Assembly: GCA_945863605.1 (NCBI GenBank)
Contig: CAMAZP010000014.1
Location: 1 to 64,000, forward strand
Direction of reading: 5' to 3'
DNA length: 64,000 nucleotides
From: Chitinophaga pinensis
GTDB lineage: Bacteria; Bacteroidota; Bacteroidia; Flavobacteriales_D; Crocinitomicaceae
Below the pieces are notes generated by a model, which was given only the letters and a program-made list of their open reading frames with translations, did not search any database and had not been told where the DNA came from. Positions 8,562 through 17,011 of this stretch are shown in pieces. The stretch's first letter is position 1, and each line of letters starts with the position of its first letter. The translations under genes were made by a program, and so were the position numbers.

Positions 8562-9689
8562 CTATTTTTGAGTTAAGAAGGTTAAATAACCAGTTCTATT
8601 GATGCTTTTGAAAAGTACTTTTGGGTAGTAAGCACCAAACAAAGGCGGATTTTTCATTTTTTTCTTTTTATCTAAAATAAAGCGATAAGCTGTTGTCTGG
8701 TTTTCTTGCAATTCAATGAAATCGATTTGTTGACGGGTATGACTTCTCCAGAAATAGTAGGCGAAATTTTTACCATTCATTTTGTTCCATTTAATGCGTT
8801 CTGCAATCAACCAATTTTTCCAAAGCGCATCCTCGTCCATACGCATCGATAAGGGATTAAAGTTATTGATGAGCGCGTTTCTAATTCCATTATCTGCGAA
8901 ATAAACGAAGTGTAGTTTTTTCAATTCGTATTTCTGTTCGGTGTGATAACTGGGTAATAAAAACAGAATATGTGCTTTTTGTAATAATTCAAGGTAGCGT
9001 TGAACTGTTTCATTATCTACACCAATTTTCTCTGCAATTTGATTGTAAGAAATCGCTTCTCCAACTAAATGTGCAGCTATTTGCAGTGTTCGCATTAAAG
9101 CCGCTTTTTTATTTACTCGATCTTCCACACCCAATTGTGTTGCGATGGTTTCATCTACGATTTTCAATAAAAGTTCGGCTGCATTTTCTGGGAAATCTGC
9201 AATCTGTGGGTAATTTCCAAAAATCAAACGGTGTTCTATTCGTTGGTCTTCACGTGCCATTCCATAGATTTGTGTCAACTCGTAGTAAGTCGGCGCAGGA
9301 AGATAATAGTCTAAACCTTCCCATTTCAAAGCTTCTTTTAATTCTTCAATTATTGGCGGTTCAAAGGCACAAGAAAGAATCACACTCGCTTTTATATTTT
9401 CTGAAAGCACTTCATTTAGCACCTGTTGCAAGGACTCAAAAAGTTGTGCGTTTCCAATAACCACGAATTGAAATTGATTAAAATACCAACGCATTTCCTC
9501 TTCGGTAAGTTGTGAGAATTTCTTGCGAATTTTTTTGTTTTTGAAGTCAACCACTTCATATTTCACGCCAAGCTGTTGTAAGCATTTTTCTGCGAAAGGC
9601 ATTTTCCCAACACTCTGTGGTCCTGAGAGTAGTATTATTTTATTTGTTTTTAATTGTTCTGTAAAGTTAGACTCAATAATGCGTTGCAT
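8562..9689 (-). CDS. DUF4143-type AAA ATPase-like protein with degenerate nucleotide site
   Basis: 375 residues with the layout of the AAA_14/DUF4143 family: an N-terminal P-loop ATPase, a winged-helix segment near residue 215 (SYNQIAEKIGVDNETVQRYL), then a DUF4143 C-terminal domain with FWRSHTRQQIDFIE, a PD-(D/E)XK-like strand. Walker A reads GPQSVGKMPF, with Met where Thr/Ser should be. The Walker B region reads VVIGNAQ where the family has V(I)DEAQ/IQ, so both acidic residues are lost. ATP hydrolysis is therefore doubtful. Family function is unknown. It ends 3 nt before the AddB-like gene, probably co-transcribed. Confidence 0.75.
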   Translation of the reverse strand: MQRIIESNFTEQLKTNKIILLSGPQSVGKMPFAEKCLQQLGVKYEVVDFKNKKIRKKFSQLTEEEMRWYFNQFQFVVIGNAQLFESLQQVLNEVLSENIKASVILSCAFEPPIIEELKEALKWEGLDYYLPAPTYYELTQIYGMAREDQRIEHRLIFGNYPQIADFPENAAELLLKIVDETIATQLGVEDRVNKKAALMRTLQIAAHLVGEAISYNQIAEKIGVDNETVQRYLELLQKAHILFLLPSYHTEQKYELKKLHFVYFADNGIRNALINNFNPLSMRMDEDALWKNWLIAERIKWNKMNGKNFAYYFWRSHTRQQIDFIELQENQTTAYRFILDKKKKMKNPPLFGAYYPKVLFKSINRTGYLTFLTQK

Positions 9690-9953
9690 GAAAAATTTTA
9701 TTTGAAAATTGATTTTAAAGTTACATTTTTTTTGATAATTAAAACTTTTAAAAAACGCGAGATTAAAATTTTATTTGCGAAATAGAATACAGATAAAGTA
9801 AATTTTTAATTTACACAACTTTATAAAATTTTATCTTTTGCTTATATATTTGCTTTTATTGAATTAAAAAAAGTTATTAAACATAACGCTTTCTTCTATC
9901 TAAATATCTGTCTTTCTTCGGGCTATTACTATCAGATTCTCAACTTCTATCCG

Positions 9954-9961
9954 TAATTTTG
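9954..9961 (+). promoter_or_regulatory. -7 promoter element of the YgiQ gene
   Basis: TAATTTTG matches TAnnTTTG and ends 4 nt before the ATG at 9966. Transcription would begin at or within a few bases of the start codon, giving a leaderless or nearly leaderless mRNA. Confidence 0.5.
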
Positions 9962-9965
9962 CACC

Positions 9966-11858
9966 ATGAATAACGAAAGACCATTATCCGACTGGTTACC
10001 TATGTCCTTGAAAGAGGCAGAAAAGCGTGGCTGGGAGGAATTTGATGTGATATTAATCTCTGGTGACGCCTATGTAGATCATCCAGCTTTCGGAACCGCT
10101 GTGGTTGGACGCATCATCGAGGATGAAGGTTTACGAATAGGAATTGTGGCGCAACCCAACTGGAAAGACGATTTGCGCGATTTCAAGAAATTGGGAAAAC
10201 CACGATTGTTTTTTGGCGTAACTGCTGGCTGCATGGATTCAATGGTCAATCATTATACAGCGAATAAACGTCTGCGTTCCACCGATGCATACTCACCAGG
10301 AGGAGAAGCTGGTTTCCGTCCTGATTATGCTACGATAGTTTACAGCACTATTTTAAAGGATTTATTTCCCGATGTGCCTGTACTTCTGGGTGGAATAGAA
10401 GCTTCATTGCGAAGAGTAACACATTACGATTACTGGAAAGACCAATTGATGCCATCTATTTTAGTCGATTCAAAAGCCGATTTATTGGTGTATGGCATGG
10501 GGGAACAACCCTTACGCGAATTGTTGCGATTATTGAAAAAAGGAGTGCCGTTTAATCAAGCTAAAACCTTAAAACAAGTTGCTTTTTTACAAGAAAAAGA
10601 ATTGGACTTACCCAAAAACAAAAATTGGGAAACGGTTGAATTAGCAAGTCACGAAGACTGTTTACAAGATAAAATTAAATACGCTGCCAACTTCAAAATC
10701 GTTGAAGTGGAATCCAATAAATGGGAAGCGAACCGCATTATTCAGCACGTTGGAAAGGAAACATTGGTCATCAATCCTCCTTATAAAACAATGACGGAAA
10801 ACGAGGTTGACAAATCGTTTGATTTGCCTTATACCCGCATGCCTCATCCCAAATACAAAAAGCGTGGTGCGATACCAGCGTATGATATGATCAAGTTTTC
10901 CATCAATATGCACCGAGGGTGTTTTGGTGGTTGTAGTTTCTGTACAATTTCAGCACATCAAGGAAAATTTATTGCCTCAAGAAGCGAAAAATCGATTTTA
11001 GCGGAGGTTGAGGAAGTGGTTAAACATCCAGAATTTAGAGGTTACATTTCTGATTTAGGTGGACCTTCAGCGAATATGTACAAAATGAAAGGGAAAGATG
11101 AAGCGATTTGTGCACGTTGTACTTCTCCAAGCTGCATTCATCCTGTTATTTGTAGTAATTTGGATACCTCTCATAAACCTTTGACAGAATTGTATCGCAA
11201 AGTGGACGCTAATCCGAAAGTGAAAAAAGCGTTTGTTGGCTCTGGAATTCGCTACGATTTATTGGTAGATGATTTCAATAAAAACAACGAAGACGGCAAC
11301 CACGACGAATACATTGAGCAAGTAATTACGCGTCACGTCAGTGGTAGATTGAAAGTGGCACCGGAACATACTTCTGATGCAACTTTACGAGTTATGCGCA
11401 AGCCGTCGTTTAAATATTTCCATAAATTCAAAGAGAAGTACGACAAAATATCTGAAAAACATGGTTTGAAACAACAATTGATACCTTACTTTATATCTTC
11501 TCATCCAGGTTGTGAGGAAGAAGATATGGCGAATTTAGCTGCGGAAACAAAAGATATGGGTTTTCAATTGGAACAAGTGCAAGATTTTACACCTACACCA
11601 ATGACGGTTGCAGAAGTGATATATTACACTGGCGTTCATCCTTACACCTTAAAACCAGTAAAAACTGTAAAAACCAAAGAAGAAAAACTGAATCAAAATC
11701 GTTTCTTTTTCTGGTACAAACGCGAAAATCAAGCGTGGATCAAGCAGCGATTGGAAAAAGCAAAACGTCCAGATTTGATCGAGAAACTGTTAGGCGAAGA
11801 AAAAACTAAATCTGAAAAGCAAATTCCTAGTTGGTTGGAAAACAGACGAAAAAGATAA
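9966..11858 (+). CDS. YgiQ family radical SAM protein
   Basis: 630 residues. The opening LSDWLPMSLKEAEKRGWEEFDVI and the GGIEASLRR motif are typical of the YgiQ (UPF0313) family. The radical SAM cluster motif is RGCFGGCSFCTISAHQGK (C-x3-C-x2-C). The C-terminal ~100 residues form the YgiQ-specific extension, with EQVQDFTPTPMT and YYTGVHPY, ending in a basic tail. The enzyme would reductively cleave SAM to generate a 5'-deoxyadenosyl radical; the substrate is unknown. It is transcribed alone, convergent with fabD. Length and motifs are complete. Confidence 0.93.
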   Translation: MNNERPLSDWLPMSLKEAEKRGWEEFDVILISGDAYVDHPAFGTAVVGRIIEDEGLRIGIVAQPNWKDDLRDFKKLGKPRLFFGVTAGCMDSMVNHYTANKRLRSTDAYSPGGEAGFRPDYATIVYSTILKDLFPDVPVLLGGIEASLRRVTHYDYWKDQLMPSILVDSKADLLVYGMGEQPLRELLRLLKKGVPFNQAKTLKQVAFLQEKELDLPKNKNWETVELASHEDCLQDKIKYAANFKIVEVESNKWEANRIIQHVGKETLVINPPYKTMTENEVDKSFDLPYTRMPHPKYKKRGAIPAYDMIKFSINMHRGCFGGCSFCTISAHQGKFIASRSEKSILAEVEEVVKHPEFRGYISDLGGPSANMYKMKGKDEAICARCTSPSCIHPVICSNLDTSHKPLTELYRKVDANPKVKKAFVGSGIRYDLLVDDFNKNNEDGNHDEYIEQVITRHVSGRLKVAPEHTSDATLRVMRKPSFKYFHKFKEKYDKISEKHGLKQQLIPYFISSHPGCEEEDMANLAAETKDMGFQLEQVQDFTPTPMTVAEVIYYTGVHPYTLKPVKTVKTKEEKLNQNRFFFWYKRENQAWIKQRLEKAKRPDLIEKLLGEEKTKSEKQIPSWLENRRKR

Positions 11859-11927
11859 ATCAAAATCAAAGATTCGATTAAATTCCACTAATTGTTGCTA
11901 TTATTTTTTGCTTCAATACTACCAACG

Positions 11928-12809
11928 TTATAACCCTGCGCTACTCGTCGGTAAATCTCTGTTCACTTTTTTGAATAAACCTTGCAATACTTTACCTGGT
12001 CCAACTTCAATTACTTCGGTACATCCATCAGCAAGCATATTTTGCATAATTTGAGTCCATTTTACAGCGCCTGTTAATTGAAGAACAAGATTTTCTTTAA
12101 TCACTGTTGGGTCAGAGACTGCTGCTGCATTGATATTTTGATAAACGGGACAAATCGGTGTAGAAAATTGCGTTGCTTCAATCGCTGCTGCTAATTCCTC
12201 GCGCGCTGGTTCCATTAAAGGAGAGTGAAAAGCACCACCAACAGGTAAAATTAAGGCACGTTTTGCTCCGGCTTCTAACAATCTTTTACATGCTTCTTCC
12301 ACTGCAGGAATAGCACCTGAAATCACTAATTGTCCTGGGCAGTTGTAATTTGCTGGTACAACAATTCCGTCAATTTCACTGCAAATTTTCTCGATTACTT
12401 CGTCTTCCAAATTCAATACAGCTGCCATTGTTGAAGGTTGTGCTTCACACGCTTTTTGCATTGCCATTGCGCGTTGGTAAACCAATTTCAAACCGTCTTC
12501 AAAACTCAATGTTTTATTTGCAACTAAAGCTGAAAATTCACCTAATGAATGTCCCGCCACCATATTTGGTTGAAAAGCATCACCTAAACAAGCGGCTAAA
12601 ATTGTTGAGTGTAAAAAGATAGCTGGTTGCGTTACTTTCGTTTGTTTCAACTCTTCATCCGTTCCTTCAAACATAATTTTCATAATGTCGAAACCAAGAA
12701 TTTCATTGGCTTTGTGGAAAAGTTCTTTTGCTAATTCAGAGTTTTCATATAAGTCTTTACCCATTCCTGAGAATTGAGCACCTTGACCAGGGAATACATA
12801 AGCTTTCAT
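11928..12809 (-). CDS. fabD: ACP S-malonyltransferase
   Basis: 293 residues. FPGQGAQFSGMGKDL opens the protein, the nucleophile elbow is GHSLGEF (~90), and AFHSPLM (~200) contains the catalytic His. It transfers malonyl from malonyl-CoA to acyl carrier protein in type II fatty acid synthesis. No other fab gene is adjacent and the gene appears monocistronic. A TACCTTTG -7 element lies 14 nt upstream of the ATG. The length is typical of FabD. Confidence 0.95.
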   Translation of the reverse strand: MKAYVFPGQGAQFSGMGKDLYENSELAKELFHKANEILGFDIMKIMFEGTDEELKQTKVTQPAIFLHSTILAACLGDAFQPNMVAGHSLGEFSALVANKTLSFEDGLKLVYQRAMAMQKACEAQPSTMAAVLNLEDEVIEKICSEIDGIVVPANYNCPGQLVISGAIPAVEEACKRLLEAGAKRALILPVGGAFHSPLMEPAREELAAAIEATQFSTPICPVYQNINAAAVSDPTVIKENLVLQLTGAVKWTQIMQNMLADGCTEVIEVGPGKVLQGLFKKVNRDLPTSSAGL

Positions 12810-12823
12810 AAAGGGATTTTTTA

Positions 12824-12831
12824 CAAAGGTA
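12824..12831 (-). promoter_or_regulatory. -7 promoter element of fabD
   Basis: The minus strand reads TACCTTTG, a match to TAnnTTTG, 14 nt upstream of the fabD start codon. No good -33 motif is visible. Confidence 0.4.
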
Positions 12832-12944
12832 AAATTATTTTAGTGAGTGAATTCTGACGCTAAATTAGAATTAGGTGCAAATCTCAGGTTGAGATTAATT
12901 TTCTTTTCTTTTTTTCTTGACAAAAAAAGAAACAAAAAAGTCAA

Positions 12945-13112
12945 GGCTTTGAATTTCTTTTTGTTCGCAATCTTAAACTCAAAAAAATATTTACAACTCG
13001 TAGCGAACAATTTTAACTCCTTTCTGAAACTGGATTTTGGCGGATGTTTTTACAAAAATCCTTAAAATTAACCAGTTTCAGTTCAGTAGCTAAAACCTAG
13101 AAATTCAAGGCC
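12945..13112. repeat. 168-bp dispersed element with inverted ends, copy A
   Basis: The ends GGCTTTGAATTTCT (12945-12958) and AGAAATTCAAGGCC (13099-13112) are inverted repeats with 13 of 14 bases matching. Inside, CTGAAACTGG (13024-13033) pairs perfectly with CCAGTTTCAG (13072-13081). A diverged copy of almost the same length lies at 23010-23176, with both pairings preserved. Similarity extends about 10-15 nt outside the ends (GTTCGCTAA on the right). No transposase is present. It is either a MITE-like element or a structured RNA. Confidence 0.55.
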
Positions 13113-13225
13113 GATTCAGTTCGCTAACGTTTGTTTTTTGGTTTCAGTTCTAATTATTTGTTTTGACTTTTTATTTAAGTAATTGGTATGAAAGCGTACA
13201 ATTAAACTTTTTTTTAAAATTTCTC

Positions 13226-13374
13226 AACTAAAAAAGCAACCTCGAGAAATCCATGTTCGTCAATGTAGTGTCGAACAAAAACGTTTGTTCTTTTTGGTTT
13301 TATTTAACTTGCAGATACCTGAAAAGATTTTAAGCAGCGGTAACGTTTCTCTAATTCTTTTCAGGTTTTTTTTT
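13226..13374 (+). ncRNA. Putative small RNA gene / structured dispersed repeat, copy 2
   Basis: The core at 13274-13371 is nearly identical to 5414-5511. The 11-bp perfect stem ACCTGAAAAGA (13317-13327) with TCTTTTCAGGT (13356-13366) is followed by a T-run of nine. The two differences from copy 1 fall in the spacer before the promoter-like TAACTTGC and in the loop, not in the stem. It sits ~110 nt after dispersed element copy A and ends ~30 nt before the stop of the convergent 147-residue gene, so it may also act as a plus-strand terminator. Confidence 0.5.
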
Positions 13375-13406
13375 GCTTAGGAAATTGCTTGAGTAAATTA
13401 TTTATC

Positions 13407-13844
13407 TTAATTGTAAATAAATTCTCGCAATTCTTCCAATTTTGTGATCATTGGATTGATGAAGTTTTGTTTCTTCTCTACAGCTTCAAAATAGTTACAA
13501 ATAATAGGTTGGTTATTTTCTATCACCATCACTTTCGTTCGATTGAAGAAATCAACAGCTAATTCTGCTCCGAGATTTTTTACAAATCGAACCGAACTAT
13601 CAATAGAACAACCGGAAGCTGATTCTATTTCTTCATTTACTGCTAGGATTAGATATTGATTCAAAAGCAAACTACCGTCACAAGTAAGTTTGTTGTTGTG
13701 TGCTGACCAATTTGACAAGAAATGTTGCATTTGTTCAGTGACATAGTGCGCTTCTGTTGCATCTAGTTTTCGATTGCCAAGATATAACCAAACGCGACTA
13801 TGAGCAGGCAAATTAGGAAAAAGTTGACTAAAGTTCGGCAGCAT
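13407..13844 (-). CDS. Conserved Bacteroidota protein of unknown function (147 aa family)
   Basis: 145 residues from the ATG at 13844 (MLPNFSQLFPNLPAHSRVW); an ATG two codons upstream is also possible. I see no Walker, ABC-signature or membrane motif. From memory, relatives are sometimes labelled ABC transporter ATPase, which the sequence does not support. It has no signal peptide and so is probably cytoplasmic. Its start overlaps the upstream Fe-S protein gene by ~17 nt, so it belongs to the same operon and may act with the Fe-S proteins. Function is unknown. Confidence 0.7.
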   Translation of the reverse strand: MLPNFSQLFPNLPAHSRVWLYLGNRKLDATEAHYVTEQMQHFLSNWSAHNNKLTCDGSLLLNQYLILAVNEEIESASGCSIDSSVRFVKNLGAELAVDFFNRTKVMVIENNQPIICNYFEAVEKKQNFINPMITKLEELREFIYN

Positions 13845-14616
13845 TTGCAATTAATTCAGCAACGTCTAATACTTTAATTTCTTCTTCTTTATTGAAGTTT
13901 TTCACTCCATCAGTCATCATTGTATTACAGAAAGGACATCCAGTTGCAATAATTCCAGCTTGTGTTTCCAAAGCATCTTCTGTTCTTTCAATATTGATTT
14001 CTTTGTTTCCTTTTTCGGCTTCTTTAAACATTTGTGCTCCTCCAGCTCCACAACACAATCCTTTGGTTTTACAACGTTTCATTTCCACTAACTCAGCGTC
14101 TAATTTTTCAATTAAACTACGAGGCGCTTCATAAACATCATTCGCTCTTCCTAAATAACAAGGATCGTGGAAAGTGATTTTTTTGCCTTTGTAAGTTTGT
14201 TTTCCTTCTAAAGCTAATTTTCCTGTATTGATTAAATCTTGAATCAATTGTGTGTGGTGAACCACTTCGTAATTACCACCTAATTCAGGATATTCGTTTT
14301 TCAAAGTATTAAAACAATGTGGACAAGCCGTTACGATTTTCTTCACTTCATAGCCGTTTAAGACTTGAATGTTCATCATTGCTTGCATTTGAAAAGTAAA
14401 CTCATTTCCAGCGCGTTTTGCAGGATCGCCTGTACAGCTTTCCTCCGTTCCTAAAACAGCGAATTTTACGTTACAATGGTTTAAAATCTTCACCAATGCT
14501 TTCGTAATTTTCTTTGCTCTATCATCAAAACTTCCGGCACAACCCACCCAAAATAATACATCTGGTGTTTCGCCATTAGCCATCATTTCGGCCATTGTAG
14601 GTACATTCAAACTCAT
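13828..14616 (-). CDS. (Fe-S)-binding protein with two CCG domains, HdrB/LutA-like
   Basis: 262 residues with two cysteine-rich CCG-type segments. The first has LFWVGCAG, then ACPHCFNTLKNEYP; the second has HDPCYLGRANDVY, KGLCCGAGG and ATGCPFCNTMM. These C-xn-CC(G)-x~35-C-x2-C motifs bind Fe-S clusters in heterodisulfide reductase subunit B, GlpC and LutA. It probably passes electrons together with the membrane Fe-S protein encoded 3 nt upstream. The physiological donor and acceptor are unknown. The layout is HdrB-like rather than a complete lactate-oxidation (lut) set, since lutB and lutC are absent. Confidence 0.85.
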   Translation of the reverse strand: MSLNVPTMAEMMANGETPDVLFWVGCAGSFDDRAKKITKALVKILNHCNVKFAVLGTEESCTGDPAKRAGNEFTFQMQAMMNIQVLNGYEVKKIVTACPHCFNTLKNEYPELGGNYEVVHHTQLIQDLINTGKLALEGKQTYKGKKITFHDPCYLGRANDVYEAPRSLIEKLDAELVEMKRCKTKGLCCGAGGAQMFKEAEKGNKEINIERTEDALETQAGIIATGCPFCNTMMTDGVKNFNKEEEIKVLDVAELIANAAEL

Positions 14617-14619
14617 AGC

Positions 14620-15960
14620 TTAATCTTCTTTAGCCCAATTTAATCGGTCACTTGGTGAAAACTGCCAAGGTGCACCATTATTTTCAATATTTGTAAGCAT
14701 TCCTGTTAATTCTGTAGGTATTTTTGATTCTTCCATCACTAAATAGCGACGTAAATCAATAATAATTGAAAGCGGATCGATATTCACTGGACACTCATCT
14801 ACGCAAGCATTGCAACTTGTACATGCCCAAACTTCTTCTTCTGAAACGTAGGAAAATAAACTTTTTCCATCATCATAATCTTTACCGTGCTGACGAACAT
14901 TTTCACCAACTTCCACCAAGCGATCGCGTGTGTCCATCATGATTTTTCGAGGAGAAAGCAATTTCCCTGTTTGGTTTGCAGGACAAGAAGAAGTACAACG
15001 CCCACATTCGGTACAGGTGTAGGCATCCAATAAGTTTTTCCAAGTTAAATCTTGTACATCTTTTGCTCCAAAACGTAAAGGAGTAGCGTTTGGATCAGCT
15101 GGTGCAGCATAGGGATCAGCACTTGGATCTAACATTAATTTTACTTCATTGGTAACAGATTCCATATTGGTGAATTTCCCTTTCTTCTCCAAGTTGGAAA
15201 AATAAGTATTTGGAAATGCTAATAAAATATGGAAATGCTTGGAATAAGGTAGGTAATTTAAAAAAGCAAAAACCATTGCAATATGTCCCCACCAACCTAT
15301 TCGTTCCATTAATTCCAAAGTACTTGTTGGATATCCATCAGCAAACATTGGCATCAACAGATCAGCAATAAAATTCGAAATTATGAATCCAAAAGAACCA
15401 TTTGCATGCTCTACGTGTGAGCCTCCAATTCTAAATAGCACTTCGTCTGTAGTATTCATTGTAAAGATACAAGTCACCAAAACTATTTCCATAATTAGAA
15501 TTAAGTTCGCATCTTTTGTTGGCCAACCTACTAATTCTTTCATTGTGAATCTTGGCAATTTCAATAAATTTCTTCTCGCTAGGAATATAATTGTTGCAAT
15601 TAAAGCCAAAAGCGAAAGCACTTCAATGAAACTTATCATAAACGTATAAAAGCCACCAAGTGCAAAGTAAAAAAAGCGATGTTGACCACTCAAACCGTCA
15701 ATTATAATCTCAATTAATTCAATCTGTGTAATTACAAATGCAACATAAAGTGCTAAATGCAACAAAGCAGGAATAGGTCTGCTAAACATTTTTTGTTGAC
15801 CAAATGCCACCAAAAACATTGTTTTCCATCGTTCGCTAGAATTACCTTTTCTGTCGATGTCTCTTCCGAGTAGAATGTTATTGCGAACTTTCCAAATATT
15901 GTATCCAAAAACGCCAAAACCGACGATGGAAATAAGTGCGAAAACGATAATTTGAATCAT
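14620..15960 (-). CDS. Membrane (Fe-S)-binding protein, HdrE/HdrC-like fusion
   Basis: 446 residues. The N-terminal ~260 residues contain about five membrane segments resembling the b-type-cytochrome-like NarI/HdrE membrane domain (IQIIVFALISIVGFGVFGYN; later ALIATIIFLA). The C-terminal part has two 4Fe-4S motifs, CTECGRCTSSCP and CTSCNACVDECP. With the CCG protein downstream it forms a likely membrane-to-cytoplasm electron-transfer module. It is in the amidase-mlaD-FeS-FeS operon with 3-9 nt gaps. Confidence 0.85.
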   Translation of the reverse strand: MIQIIVFALISIVGFGVFGYNIWKVRNNILLGRDIDRKGNSSERWKTMFLVAFGQQKMFSRPIPALLHLALYVAFVITQIELIEIIIDGLSGQHRFFYFALGGFYTFMISFIEVLSLLALIATIIFLARRNLLKLPRFTMKELVGWPTKDANLILIMEIVLVTCIFTMNTTDEVLFRIGGSHVEHANGSFGFIISNFIADLLMPMFADGYPTSTLELMERIGWWGHIAMVFAFLNYLPYSKHFHILLAFPNTYFSNLEKKGKFTNMESVTNEVKLMLDPSADPYAAPADPNATPLRFGAKDVQDLTWKNLLDAYTCTECGRCTSSCPANQTGKLLSPRKIMMDTRDRLVEVGENVRQHGKDYDDGKSLFSYVSEEEVWACTSCNACVDECPVNIDPLSIIIDLRRYLVMEESKIPTELTGMLTNIENNGAPWQFSPSDRLNWAKED

Positions 15961-15969
15961 ATTTTTAGC

Positions 15970-17007
15970 TTAATCTGGGATGGTATCCAATAATTTTCTA
16001 AATTTCTTTTCTTCTTGTGATGTCAAAGGAACACCTTTAGTTTTTGCACCAAATACTGAAAAATGAATGTATCGTTCAGGATGTAATTGCAAGTCATTAA
16101 CAAGATTTTGGAGCTCATTGTTCGTTTCAACTAACTCTGTGTATAGCTTTTCGTCTTTTAGTAGTTTACCCATCGTACCCGTACCACTCTCAACATCTGC
16201 TAAAACTAAATTCAATTTCTTAATCGTTGTTTGTGCATCCAACACTACACTTTTAAAATCAGCAGTTACTAAATCGTCTGAGATTTTCTTTGTGTTACCA
16301 ATTATTGCGGTAACTTGATCGTTACTTTTCTTTAAATTTCCTGTGATGTTTTCAACGTTGGTCATTATTCTTGCAAAAAGAATTTTTTCTTCTCCAACAA
16401 AAGACTCAATTTCTTGAGCAACATTTCCTAACTTTTGAATTGTGATTTTTACTTGTCGTAAACTCCCTTCGATTTCAGAAGTTGCTGTTGTGTCCCAAAA
16501 AGAGGAAAGTGAAACAACCATTTTGTCAATTGAACTCATCATTGCTTGCAAACGTTGTGAAATCGGATCTGCGTATTGTTTCACTTGCGACATCATATCT
16601 ATTGATAGTTTACCGGGCAAAACTTCTCCAGATTTATAATATCCTTTATTGAAACTTAAAGGAATTTGAATGATTATAGCTTTGGTAAGAACATCCAAAG
16701 AACCAATTTCAATCACCGTACCTTTCGGTAGTTTAATGTTCTTGTCTTGAATACTAAATTCAATTTTGACCCTTTTGTCGGGAGGGTTGGTAGGAATATT
16801 TTGGATAGACATTACTTTCCCAACTACAACACCATTTAGCGTTACATTACTTGAAACCATTATGTTTCCTGAGTTTGGAAAGTATGATGTATATTTTATA
16901 TCACCGCCAAAAAAACTATTTCCTTTCAGAAAATTTACTCCAGCTACCAAAATGACAATTGCCATTACAGCAATAACGCCAACTTTTATTTCTTTTGCGA
17001 ATTTCAA
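15970..17007 (-). CDS. MlaD family (MCE domain) protein
   Basis: 345 residues. One N-terminal transmembrane anchor (VGVIAVMAIVILVAGVNFL) is followed by an MCE domain at ~38-118 (GNIMVSSNVTLNGVVVGKV) and a long helical tail. MCE proteins form hexameric rings that carry phospholipids across the periplasm with an MlaFE-type ABC transporter. No mlaE or mlaF is in the window. It sits 4 nt after the amidase gene, in an envelope-related operon. Confidence 0.9.
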   Translation of the reverse strand: MKFAKEIKVGVIAVMAIVILVAGVNFLKGNSFFGGDIKYTSYFPNSGNIMVSSNVTLNGVVVGKVMSIQNIPTNPPDKRVKIEFSIQDKNIKLPKGTVIEIGSLDVLTKAIIIQIPLSFNKGYYKSGEVLPGKLSIDMMSQVKQYADPISQRLQAMMSSIDKMVVSLSSFWDTTATSEIEGSLRQVKITIQKLGNVAQEIESFVGEEKILFARIMTNVENITGNLKKSNDQVTAIIGNTKKISDDLVTADFKSVVLDAQTTIKKLNLVLADVESGTGTMGKLLKDEKLYTELVETNNELQNLVNDLQLHPERYIHFSVFGAKTKGVPLTSQEEKKFRKLLDTIPD

Positions 17008-17011
17008 TTGT

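Larger units (their letters stand above)
12810..13406. other. 597-nt intergenic region rich in repeats
   Basis: It holds the fabD -7 element, a purine/pyrimidine-skewed A-rich stretch (12901-12940), dispersed element copy A and small-RNA-like copy 2. Between the last two (13130-13225) there is only AT-rich DNA. A 72-codon open frame at 12847-13065 runs across the repeat and has no protein signature. Confidence 0.6.

Noticed and set aside
8972-9460. 162-codon plus-strand open frame
   Set aside because: It is antisense to the DUF4143 gene, whose domains are clear, and its product has no recognisable features.
12847-13065. 72-codon plus-strand open frame upstream of fabD
   Set aside because: It crosses the dispersed repeat element and its composition (FFSFFLDKKRNKK) follows the A/T-rich DNA.
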